A stretch of 15,064 nucleotides of DNA from contig CAJKZK010000035.1 in assembly GCA_905204225.1 (NCBI GenBank), forward strand, positions 1-15,064. The letters are read 5' to 3'. Shown here piece by piece: positions 7,972 through 14,807 of this stretch; the first letter of the stretch is position 1, and each line of letters opens with the position of its first letter. The notes below the pieces were generated by a model. It did not search any database, had not been told where the DNA came from, and saw only the letters and a program-made list of their open reading frames with translations. This stretch comes from an uncultured Bacillota bacterium. Lineage in GTDB: Bacteria; Bacillota_I; Bacilli_A; RFN20; CAG-449. Both the position numbers and the translations under genes were made by a program.

Positions 7972-8274
7972 ATAATCATCCTTTATATGTACTACTCCTT
8001 TCATAATTTACAAGTCATGTCTTATATGGATGAATTTGTATTAGAAATACAATTTTTATATACAGATATCTTTTTAATCGCTTACAATTAAATGATAAAT
8101 ACTAATAGAGATAAAACTATCAGCATTATTAGTATACAATTCAAAGAACAATGATAAATCATCATTCAAGTTGTGCACATAACTTTAAGCACAACAACGA
8201 TAAAAAAAACTTTTTTTATTACCTAATTATGATTTTAATAAATTATTTAGCATTAATCAATAACGATTTAAATA
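7972..8274. promoter_or_regulatory. Leader and control region between the rhamnosidase and transporter genes
   Basis: About 300 bases without a gene. A second strong purine stretch on the minus strand, GAAAGGAG (7995-8002), has no start codon at a good distance. Dyads include TTGTATT-AGA-AATACAA (8036-8052), ATACTAATA/TATTAGTAT (8099-8107 with 8127-8135, a GATA/TATC pair inside), AATGAT/ATCATT (8150-8155 with 8161-8166) and GTTGTGC/GCACAAC (8170-8176 with 8189-8195). A cre-like site lies at 8073-8086. No clear sigma-A promoter can be fixed; one possibility on the minus strand is TTGTAA overlapping the cre site, with TATATA about 19 bases on. An A/T-only dyad at 8200-8219 (eight A, C, seven T) may weakly end the rhamnosidase transcript. 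Bases 8220-8274 show nothing further. Confidence 0.5.
8073..8086. promoter_or_regulatory. Near-consensus catabolite-responsive element (cre)
   Basis: TTTAATCGCTTACA matches the CcpA cre consensus TGWAANCGNTNWCA at every fixed position except the second (T for G). It lies about 120 bases upstream of the transporter start, so CcpA-type repression of uptake is plausible. That the organism has CcpA is assumed, not seen. Confidence 0.5.
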
Positions 8275-10827
8275 TTATAAATCATTTTCAAATAAATATT
8301 CACCATGAGTTCTTATAAAAGTATCACCATTTGGCAAAACAACTTTTGCTTCACAACCATAAGGAACAGTTACACTCAATTTAAATTTATTATTTTCAAT
8401 TTTCCAATCTGATTTAATAATTCCATAAGATGTTTTAGTTTCTGCTTTAGCATAAGTTAATGTCCCACCTAAGACAGGTTTAATTAAAAACTTTTTATAT
8501 CCACATTCTGTTGGTTCAATACCAGCAACTTTCCTATATAAAAAATCACCAACTGATCCACTAGCATAATGATTAAAGGAAATCATTCCTCCTGTTCCAT
8601 CATTACCAATCTCACATTCACCATTTTCATCTAAGGCATCCCATCTTTCCCAAATAGTTGTCGCACCAACTTTTACTTCATATAACCAAGATGGACAAAT
8701 AGTATTTTCTAACATTTTATATGCTTCTTTTACATAACCATTATCAACTAAAGCAAACAATATATATGGAGTTCCAGGAAATCCAGTTCCAATACAATAA
8801 TTATGCTTTTCAACTAATTTTTTAAGATTATAAGCAGCAGCTTTTTTATTGTATTCACTAAACATGTTAAATTGAAGTGGCAAAACATAACCAGTTTGGA
8901 ATTCATTATGAAGTTTTCCTTTTTTATCTGTAAAGATTGATTCATAAGCATCTGCTACTTTATTTGAAAAATTAAAATAATATTCTTCATCTTCTTTTTT
9001 ATTTAAAATATGAGCAATATTACTTAACATCAATGAAGTATTTCTTAATGATGCAGTTGCAGTCCATTTACTTCTTTTTTGCCATTCACTCATTTTTTCA
9101 GCATCAGGAGAAACCCAATCGCCAAAATGAAAAATACTTGGTGTATGCCATATATATCTATGTTTTCCAACACCAATAAGATTAGCCCAAAATTTGCATG
9201 CATTAACATACTTTTTCATTGATTCATAAGATTCTTCTAAAATATGAATATTTCCTGTTTTTTCATATTCTGCCCATGGCACCAATAAAGCAGCATCACC
9301 CCAAAAATCAATAGCCATTTTTGGCATAGTAACAGGAAAACCATATTTATGAACTGGTATTGTAGTAGGAATTCCACCAGTTTTCAATTGTTGGCTTCTT
9401 AAATCTAAAAGCCATTTATCTAAGAATCTACTTACATCAAAATTAAAAAAAGCAGTTTTAGCAAAAATTGCTATATCGCCAGTCCACCCCATTCTTTCAT
9501 CTCTTTGAGGGCAATCAGTAGGTATATCTACAAAATTTGACTTACTAGACCAAATAATATTTTGTTGCAAACGATTAATTAAAGGATTTGAACATTCAAA
9601 ATTACCTACTTGCTCAATATCCGAATAAAGCACAATACCTTTAACCTCAATTTGTTCAATATTAATTCCTTCAATTGAAATATATCTAAATCCCATATAT
9701 GTTAAAGTTGGTGAAAACTCTTGATTTCCCTCTTTACAAATATAGGTTAATGTGGCTTTTGCACTTCTTAAAAAAATTGTATTTAAATCACCATTTTTAT
9801 TTAATACTTCCGCATGTTTGATTATAATTTTTTGATTCATTTTTGCATTTTTTATTTTTAAATAAATAACACCAGCAAAATTTTGTCCAAAATCAACAAT
9901 ATATTTATTATCAAGTTTATTTATAGATATTGGTAACATGGTTTCGTGTGGAACAACACTTGCTCCATAATCAAATAATAATTTCGGATTAATTTTTAAT
10001 TTTTCATAACTTGCTTTATGATAATTTAATTTATCAAATTCTAAATTAGCGTCGTATGTTTCTCCATCATAAAAATCAGCCATTAACACAGGAGTAGAAC
10101 TAGTTACTTCCCATGTATTATCAGAAGAAATGATTTCATAAGTATTATCTTCATATTCAACATGAATATCACACAATATTGCTTGTCTATCGGCTACATC
10201 TCTATTTTTACGGGTAAAAACAAACGAGCCGACTGCCCATCCACCTGCCACTAAAAAATATAAATCATTTTCTATACTTAACAAATTTGTAATATCATAC
10301 ATTTGATATTGTAATTGATGCTCATAAGAAGTAAATCCTGGTGCAAAATATTTTTTACCAACTTTTTTACCATTGAGCAATAAATCATAAATTCCTATTG
10401 CAGTAGAATAAACTTTTACATTTTTTACTTTTTTATTAAATACAAGATGTTTTTTAAAAATTAGAGGTTTAGGTGAAACACCTTTTTCAGTAAATTTATA
10501 TTGATCATCACTTATCCATTTACCATTAAACGAAGTTAACATATATCCAGTTTCATAAATTAATGTAGTTTTATCATGATTGCCAAGGTTATCTTCAACA
10601 TATAATTCAACTGTATATTTTGTAAATGGTTTTAATTTATCACCATTATAAACAATACAAACTTGTGAAGTAGTTTCTATTTCCCAACCATTCATCTTTA
10701 AAATAGCTTTTCTGAGAATTGATTTTGCATCATCACTAATTAAAGAAAAATTAAAAGATGGATGTTCATTATCTGAAAAGCAATATTCTTTTATATGATT
10801 AACTTTAAATTCTTTTATTTTAAACAT
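8275..10827 (-). CDS. GH78 alpha-L-rhamnosidase, cytoplasmic
   Basis: Hydrolyses terminal alpha-L-rhamnose from rhamnosides by an inverting mechanism. At 850 residues it shows the multi-domain GH78 plan: beta-rich N-terminal parts with the jelly-roll-like stretch GIYDLLLNGKKVGKKYFAPG (145-164), then the (alpha/alpha)6 catalytic domain and a C-terminal beta domain (about 765-850). The family signature TDCPQRDERMGWTGD occupies 437-451, with E444 the probable general acid. GDWVSP (569-574) lines the site, and E727 in TIWERWD is the probable general base. There is no signal peptide or membrane segment, so it should act on imported substrate. Start: AGGAGG 8 bases before the ATG. It lies 72 bases downstream of the small membrane-protein gene with a hairpin between, so expression may depend on read-through. 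It has no close co-directional partner downstream. Confidence 0.95.
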   Translation of the reverse strand: MFKIKEFKVNHIKEYCFSDNEHPSFNFSLISDDAKSILRKAILKMNGWEIETTSQVCIVYNGDKLKPFTKYTVELYVEDNLGNHDKTTLIYETGYMLTSFNGKWISDDQYKFTEKGVSPKPLIFKKHLVFNKKVKNVKVYSTAIGIYDLLLNGKKVGKKYFAPGFTSYEHQLQYQMYDITNLLSIENDLYFLVAGGWAVGSFVFTRKNRDVADRQAILCDIHVEYEDNTYEIISSDNTWEVTSSTPVLMADFYDGETYDANLEFDKLNYHKASYEKLKINPKLLFDYGASVVPHETMLPISINKLDNKYIVDFGQNFAGVIYLKIKNAKMNQKIIIKHAEVLNKNGDLNTIFLRSAKATLTYICKEGNQEFSPTLTYMGFRYISIEGINIEQIEVKGIVLYSDIEQVGNFECSNPLINRLQQNIIWSSKSNFVDIPTDCPQRDERMGWTGDIAIFAKTAFFNFDVSRFLDKWLLDLRSQQLKTGGIPTTIPVHKYGFPVTMPKMAIDFWGDAALLVPWAEYEKTGNIHILEESYESMKKYVNACKFWANLIGVGKHRYIWHTPSIFHFGDWVSPDAEKMSEWQKRSKWTATASLRNTSLMLSNIAHILNKKEDEEYYFNFSNKVADAYESIFTDKKGKLHNEFQTGYVLPLQFNMFSEYNKKAAAYNLKKLVEKHNYCIGTGFPGTPYILFALVDNGYVKEAYKMLENTICPSWLYEVKVGATTIWERWDALDENGECEIGNDGTGGMISFNHYASGSVGDFLYRKVAGIEPTECGYKKFLIKPVLGGTLTYAKAETKTSYGIIKSDWKIENNKFKLSVTVPYGCEAKVVLPNGDTFIRTHGEYLFENDL

Positions 10828-10850
10828 GAATAGTTCCTCCTAGAAAATAA

Positions 10851-10880
10851 AGGGCTAATAATTTAATAATTAATAGCCCT
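10851..10880 (-). terminator. Intercistronic hairpin before the rhamnosidase gene
   Basis: Inverted repeat AGGGCTA (10851-10857)/TAGCCCT (10874-10880), extended by five more pairs past one mismatch (10851-10863 with 10868-10880, loop of four). On the minus strand it is followed by TTTATTTT, an imperfect U-tract. It may partly end the GH3/membrane-protein transcript. No promoter fits in the few bases left before the rhamnosidase ribosome site, so some read-through, or a promoter within or before the hairpin, is needed. Confidence 0.65.
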
Positions 10881-10899
10881 ATTATTAATTTAATTTTTG

Positions 10900-11355
10900 T
10901 TAAGCTTCTTTTCTACCAAAGAAATTACTAACAACTGAAAATATACCTGTTACTAACATAAATGCTGTTGCAACAATTGCATTAATACAAGATGATCTAG
11001 CTACTGGGTTTCCACTTTCAAGATCAGATCCTAAAGCAATACCATAATAATAAACTCTATCACTTATAAAGTACATTGCAGCTCCTATCATAAAAAATGA
11101 TACAGCAACTAATAATACATTTAAAACAATATTAACAATTCTATTATCTTTTAAAGCAGTAAATCTAATGCCGATATTTGCTAAAATTATTAATAATGAG
11201 ATAACTAAGAACCAAATAATTGGTCCAGATACTGTTGCTTCAGTAAAATATGGCAATGATTTATTAACAGCATAAAGTATAATTGAAACAATGATTAATA
11301 TAGATAAAATTGCATTGAGAATAAAACTAACGCCTTGATTTTTCATAAATTTCAT
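10900..11355 (-). CDS. Small four-segment membrane protein of unknown function, paired with the GH3 enzyme
   Basis: I do not recognise a named family. The 151 residues hold four hydrophobic segments, near 11-30, 43-66, 73-97 and 121-145. Basic residues in the N-terminus, the 67-72 loop and the C-terminus suggest both ends are inside. That leaves a short outer loop (31-42) and a longer one (98-120) that reads YYYGIALGSDLESGNPVAR. There is no catalytic motif. The start is set by AGGAG about 9 bases before the ATG, in DNA overlapping the GH3 stop codon; only 11 bases separate the two genes, so they are almost surely co-translated. Inference: it may assemble with, or help anchor, the doubly membrane-spanning GH3 enzyme, or handle its product. 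A stand-alone transporter is unlikely with four segments. Confidence 0.8.
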   Translation of the reverse strand: MKFMKNQGVSFILNAILSILIIVSIILYAVNKSLPYFTEATVSGPIIWFLVISLLIILANIGIRFTALKDNRIVNIVLNVLLVAVSFFMIGAAMYFISDRVYYYGIALGSDLESGNPVARSSCINAIVATAFMLVTGIFSVVSNFFGRKEA

Positions 11356-11366
11356 ATGCTTGTCTC

Positions 11367-14300
11367 CTATTCTTCTTCTTTTTTGCCTTTAATATTAGCA
11401 AAGAGCATTAAACCTAAGCTTGCAGCTAAGACAACACTAAAAGTACCAGTCAAAACATTAAACATAATTTGCCATGATGGAATAACATTAATAACTGTAA
11501 CACTACCATCCATACCATTTAAAAGATTTGAATTTGCATATGCATACCATTGATATTTCATATTAATATGTAAATGTTCATTTAATAATTTATCTTTTGC
11601 AATATTTGTTGCTTCATAATCAACCCATTCAGTTCTTAAATCAGCCGAAGCGCCACGACCATTAGCCATCATTGTAACGCCACCTAAGATACATTCACCA
11701 GGTAAGAAATAGTTTTGTCCATTAACCATATCGGTAGAAATTAATCCTTTGTAGCCCCATTCTTTTCTTAAAATATTTTGCATTAATCCTTCGTGAGCGT
11801 TTAAGTTAGAGCAGCCAATTCTATTAAAAGCAGTCATTGTAGCTAAACATTCACCAGATTCATATGCTTTTTGGAAAGATCTTAATTCTGTTTCACGGGC
11901 TGTTTGTTCAGTCATATATTCAGAAAGACCATATCTATTAAATTCAATAGCGTTGAAAGCAAAGTGTTTTGGACCAATTAAACAACCAAATTCTCTACCG
12001 CCTGATACCATTTCCTTCAATGAATATGATGATAAAATTGGATCTTCTGTAAAGTATTCATGTGTACGTCCTTCATATGGTGAACGATGTAAGTTAGCTC
12101 CACCAGCCCAAATAGTTGCGCCACCATTCCATATAGAATGATTACCAATTAATTGTCCAGCACCTCTTTGAATGTCTTTATCAAATGTAGCAGCAATTAA
12201 TGGAGCATTAGGCATAGAAGCTTTATATCCAATCCATTGAGAATCTTCAGCAATTTTATAAGGAGAATTTTCTAAAATTGTATATCCTTGATTAATACCA
12301 AATGATGAGAAACCATTAGGACCATCAGCTTGTCTATTTCTTGGATTTGCAATTTCTTCAATTGTCCAAGTTGTATTACCACCAACTGCAATAATTTTAA
12401 CTGCGTTATCTAATTTAATTTGATTAACAAAGTCATCCCATCTAGGATCATCCCAACTTGCACCTTTCATATCAGCAAGAGTATAACTTGTTTTTGTTGA
12501 ACCCCAAACTGTTTTAACATCATCATTTTTTTGAATAACATGTTTTTTATTACGTAATTCTTTAATCATTTCCGCATTTGGAGTGACATGTTGCCTTGTT
12601 GGATATGTTTTATCCCAGTTATTTCTTGATAAATATGTTATTGCACCAGGTTGGTAGTAATTTAAATCAGCATTATCTAATTGATTTTGAATTAATACTT
12701 TTCCACCTTTAGATCTACCAAACAATGATGAATTTGCTGATTCATATCTATACATTACTGCATTACTTGCATTGCCATTTTCATCCATTCCATCACTTGT
12801 TGTTTTTCCCATTTTTGCAAGAACATTATTTATTGCTTCATGAGCACCATTACCAACTGAGAAATAATAATCACCTTCTGCTAAAATATAACCACCTTTG
12901 ACACCATCATGTTCAAGTTCATTATCATATGATGTGGCATCAGATAAATCAGCAGTAATCTTAAATGTTCTTTTTTCTCCAGCTTTAATAGTAGGTGTTT
13001 TTTGATAATCAAGTAATTGGATTGCAGCTTTCTCAATTCTATCATTAGCCTTTCTTGGTAAAGAAACATATAATTCAATAGCATCTTTTCCATCAACATT
13101 GCCAGTATTTTGAACATCAACAATCGCAGTCACTATTTTATCTGAAGTATTTACTTCAAGACTCTTTAATTCTTGTTTAAATGTTGTATACGATCCACCA
13201 TAACCAAATGTATAGCTAACTTCATCATTATATTTCCAAGATGTTGCACCTTCTTTAGCACCTTTAGCTGAAGATGCATTTGAAGAAGGATTAACAATAG
13301 TATCAAAATATCTTGTTTCATAATATTTATAACCAGTATAAATACCTTCTTGATAAACTGTATAAGCTGAAGCTCTTAAATTATCAGCACTTACAGCAGT
13401 CCAACCATCTTTATTATTTGTAATTTTATCTTCTGCAGTTGTAGCAATTTCATCTAAATTACTATATGAGAAAATACCCCAGTTTTGTGCAGCAGGTGAA
13501 ACAGATATATCACTAGCGTATGTATCAGGTAATTTTCCTGAAGGATTAATTGTGCCATCTAAGATTTTTGGTACAGCATTCATTCCATAAGTACCAGTTG
13601 TACCAATCCATAATATAGCATCAATTCCTTCATCACGTTTAAGTTCATCAATTTCCATAGGTGAATTCGAATTGATTAAGACAACAACTTTATCACCTTG
13701 AGTTTTTGCCATATTAATCATTTCACGTTCTCTATTAGATAAGCCAAGTGGATCTTTAGCGCCTTCATTTACTTCACCAGCGCCAATATTTTTAACACCA
13801 TTTTCGCCAGGTAGATAATCTCTACCTTCTGAGTTAACTCTACCTAAAACAACAATTGAAGTTTTATAATCACCAAATGAAGTAGTAGTTATACCTGTTT
13901 TGTTTGCTTCAAGTTCACTTAATCCAACTTCATTAATATTAAACTTATAATTTGCTACTGCTGATTCATTAATCATACCAAATCCGCCAGAAATAGTACT
14001 TACTGAACGATATGTTTTTGCACCATCTTTATTAGTATCAACTTTATAAGCTTCTGACATATCTTGGTTAATTTCATAACCATTTTTAGTTAATGAGCTA
14101 ACTAAATCAGCTGTTTCATAGCCAGGTAATGTTACTTTTTGTGCACCTGAACCCATTTGTCCACCTAAGACATTTGAATAAGCTGCTTTCCCAACAAGTG
14201 TAACTTTCTTTTCTGATGATTTTAATGGTAATGCATTATTTTTATTTTTTAATAAAACCGCTCCTTCACCAGTAACTTTTTCACCATACTCCATATCAGC

Positions 14301-14522
14301 TTTTGCAAGTTCTTCAGGAGTTTTATATGTTGACTTAAAGTTATACCTATCAACATTTGTATCACTTTCTTTTTCTACAATCTTAGTAGAAGAAGTGTGA
14401 AAAATTTCGTCCATGTAACTTCTATTTTCATTAGCAATAAGTTGTCCAATTGCTGTAACAGCTAAAAACGCTGCCGAAACACTAGCAATTCCACGGAATA
14501 CATTAGTTTTGTTTTTTTTCAT
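11367..14522 (-). CDS. Domain-permuted GH3 glycosidase anchored at both ends
   Basis: A 1051-residue glycoside hydrolase family 3 enzyme, probably a beta-glucosidase-type exo-enzyme acting outside the membrane. Segments: a basic N-terminus with a membrane helix (about 11-30); the GH3 C-terminal-type sandwich domain (about 80-400, including GEGAVLLKN and SEGRDYLPGENG, with E232 a candidate acid/base); a fibronectin-III-like domain (about 445-560); then the TIM-barrel domain normally found first (about 640-960), with DGPNGF (733-738), ANLHRSPYEGR (809-819), KHFAFN (852-857) and nucleophile D931 in STDMVNG. A second helix (about 1016-1042) precedes the basic tail NIKGKKEEE. The catalytic part thus lies between two anchors. 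This reversed order is known for some gut GH3 enzymes. Exact sugar specificity cannot be read here. Start: GGAGGAGGA just before the ATG. First gene of its operon. Confidence 0.9.
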   Translation of the reverse strand: MKKNKTNVFRGIASVSAAFLAVTAIGQLIANENRSYMDEIFHTSSTKIVEKESDTNVDRYNFKSTYKTPEELAKADMEYGEKVTGEGAVLLKNKNNALPLKSSEKKVTLVGKAAYSNVLGGQMGSGAQKVTLPGYETADLVSSLTKNGYEINQDMSEAYKVDTNKDGAKTYRSVSTISGGFGMINESAVANYKFNINEVGLSELEANKTGITTTSFGDYKTSIVVLGRVNSEGRDYLPGENGVKNIGAGEVNEGAKDPLGLSNREREMINMAKTQGDKVVVLINSNSPMEIDELKRDEGIDAILWIGTTGTYGMNAVPKILDGTINPSGKLPDTYASDISVSPAAQNWGIFSYSNLDEIATTAEDKITNNKDGWTAVSADNLRASAYTVYQEGIYTGYKYYETRYFDTIVNPSSNASSAKGAKEGATSWKYNDEVSYTFGYGGSYTTFKQELKSLEVNTSDKIVTAIVDVQNTGNVDGKDAIELYVSLPRKANDRIEKAAIQLLDYQKTPTIKAGEKRTFKITADLSDATSYDNELEHDGVKGGYILAEGDYYFSVGNGAHEAINNVLAKMGKTTSDGMDENGNASNAVMYRYESANSSLFGRSKGGKVLIQNQLDNADLNYYQPGAITYLSRNNWDKTYPTRQHVTPNAEMIKELRNKKHVIQKNDDVKTVWGSTKTSYTLADMKGASWDDPRWDDFVNQIKLDNAVKIIAVGGNTTWTIEEIANPRNRQADGPNGFSSFGINQGYTILENSPYKIAEDSQWIGYKASMPNAPLIAATFDKDIQRGAGQLIGNHSIWNGGATIWAGGANLHRSPYEGRTHEYFTEDPILSSYSLKEMVSGGREFGCLIGPKHFAFNAIEFNRYGLSEYMTEQTARETELRSFQKAYESGECLATMTAFNRIGCSNLNAHEGLMQNILRKEWGYKGLISTDMVNGQNYFLPGECILGGVTMMANGRGASADLRTEWVDYEATNIAKDKLLNEHLHINMKYQWYAYANSNLLNGMDGSVTVINVIPSWQIMFNVLTGTFSVVLAASLGLMLFANIKGKKEEE

Positions 14523-14621
14523 GATTCCTCCTCCATTTGGAATATTTTATTTCATTTTGCTTTCAAAATAATTTAATGTATTAATAGTATTTTGAATTTT
14601 TAAATAAATATCAAGCAATAA

Positions 14622-14640
14622 TGAAACCGATTACATTATA
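14622..14640 (-). promoter_or_regulatory. GH3 promoter -10 box overlapped by a perfect cre site
   Basis: On the minus strand a perfect TATAAT (14635-14640) lies about 110 bases before the GH3 start. No good -35 box is visible upstream of it. The sequence TGAAACCGATTACA (14622-14635) matches the CcpA cre consensus TGWAANCGNTNWCA at every fixed position. It shares one base with the -10 box and covers the expected transcription start, the classic position for CcpA repression. Confidence 0.7.
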
Positions 14641-14774
14641 CATAAACTAATTGCTTTTTTTTGTTTTTGTCCTATTATGTTGATTTTTGAACCAATTTTG
14701 CTATTAGTTATTGATTTTATAAATCTATTACCAAACAATAAAATCTCAATCTTTTTTTTAATCTAGTTTTGCTT

Positions 14775-14794
14775 TATAATATCAAATAGAAAGG
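14775..14794 (+). promoter_or_regulatory. Candidate -10 box and ribosome site of the right-edge gene
   Basis: Perfect TATAAT at 14775-14780, then AGAAAGG at 14788-14794, 13 bases before the ATG at 14808. The -35 position is a T-run with no clear TTGACA. The leader would be only about 20 bases long. Confidence 0.45.
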
Positions 14795-14807
14795 TTTTAG
14801 CAAAAAA

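Larger units (their letters stand above)
14523..14807. promoter_or_regulatory. Divergent intergenic region between the GH3 gene and the plus-strand membrane gene
   Basis: A 285-base AT-rich gap. It holds the GH3 promoter and cre site. A 7-base inverted repeat, AAGCAAT (14613-14619)/ATTGCTT (14650-14656), is centred on the cre/-10 junction and could be another operator. An 8-base dyad, GATTTTAT (14713-14720)/ATAAAATC (14738-14745), is followed by eight T (14752-14759). A TATAAT at 14775-14780 serves the plus-strand gene. No gene is visible in it. Confidence 0.5.

Noticed and set aside
8200..8219. The A/T-only dyad (eight A, C, seven T) as a strong terminator of the rhamnosidase gene
   Set aside because: The stem would be all A-U pairs with almost no loop, so I give it only as a weak possibility inside the control region.
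11335..12141. Plus-strand open frames opposite the GH3 gene (11335-11553 and 11953-12141)
   Set aside because: They are antisense to clear GH3 coding sequence and lack ribosome sites or family motifs.
12881..13123. An 80-codon frame on the same strand inside the GH3 gene
   Set aside because: It is an out-of-frame shadow of low-complexity Leu, Met and Lys codons without a ribosome site, fully inside the FnIII-like coding part of GH3.
11367..14522. Reversed GH3 domain order as a sign of misassembly or rearranged gene fragments
   Set aside because: The frame is continuous over 1051 codons, the domain borders are clean, and reversed-order GH3 enzymes are a known subgroup.
14713..14759. GATTTTAT/ATAAAATC dyad followed by a T-run as a plus-strand terminator
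   Set aside because: No plus-strand gene lies upstream that it could terminate, the loop is 17 bases and the stem is nearly all A-T.
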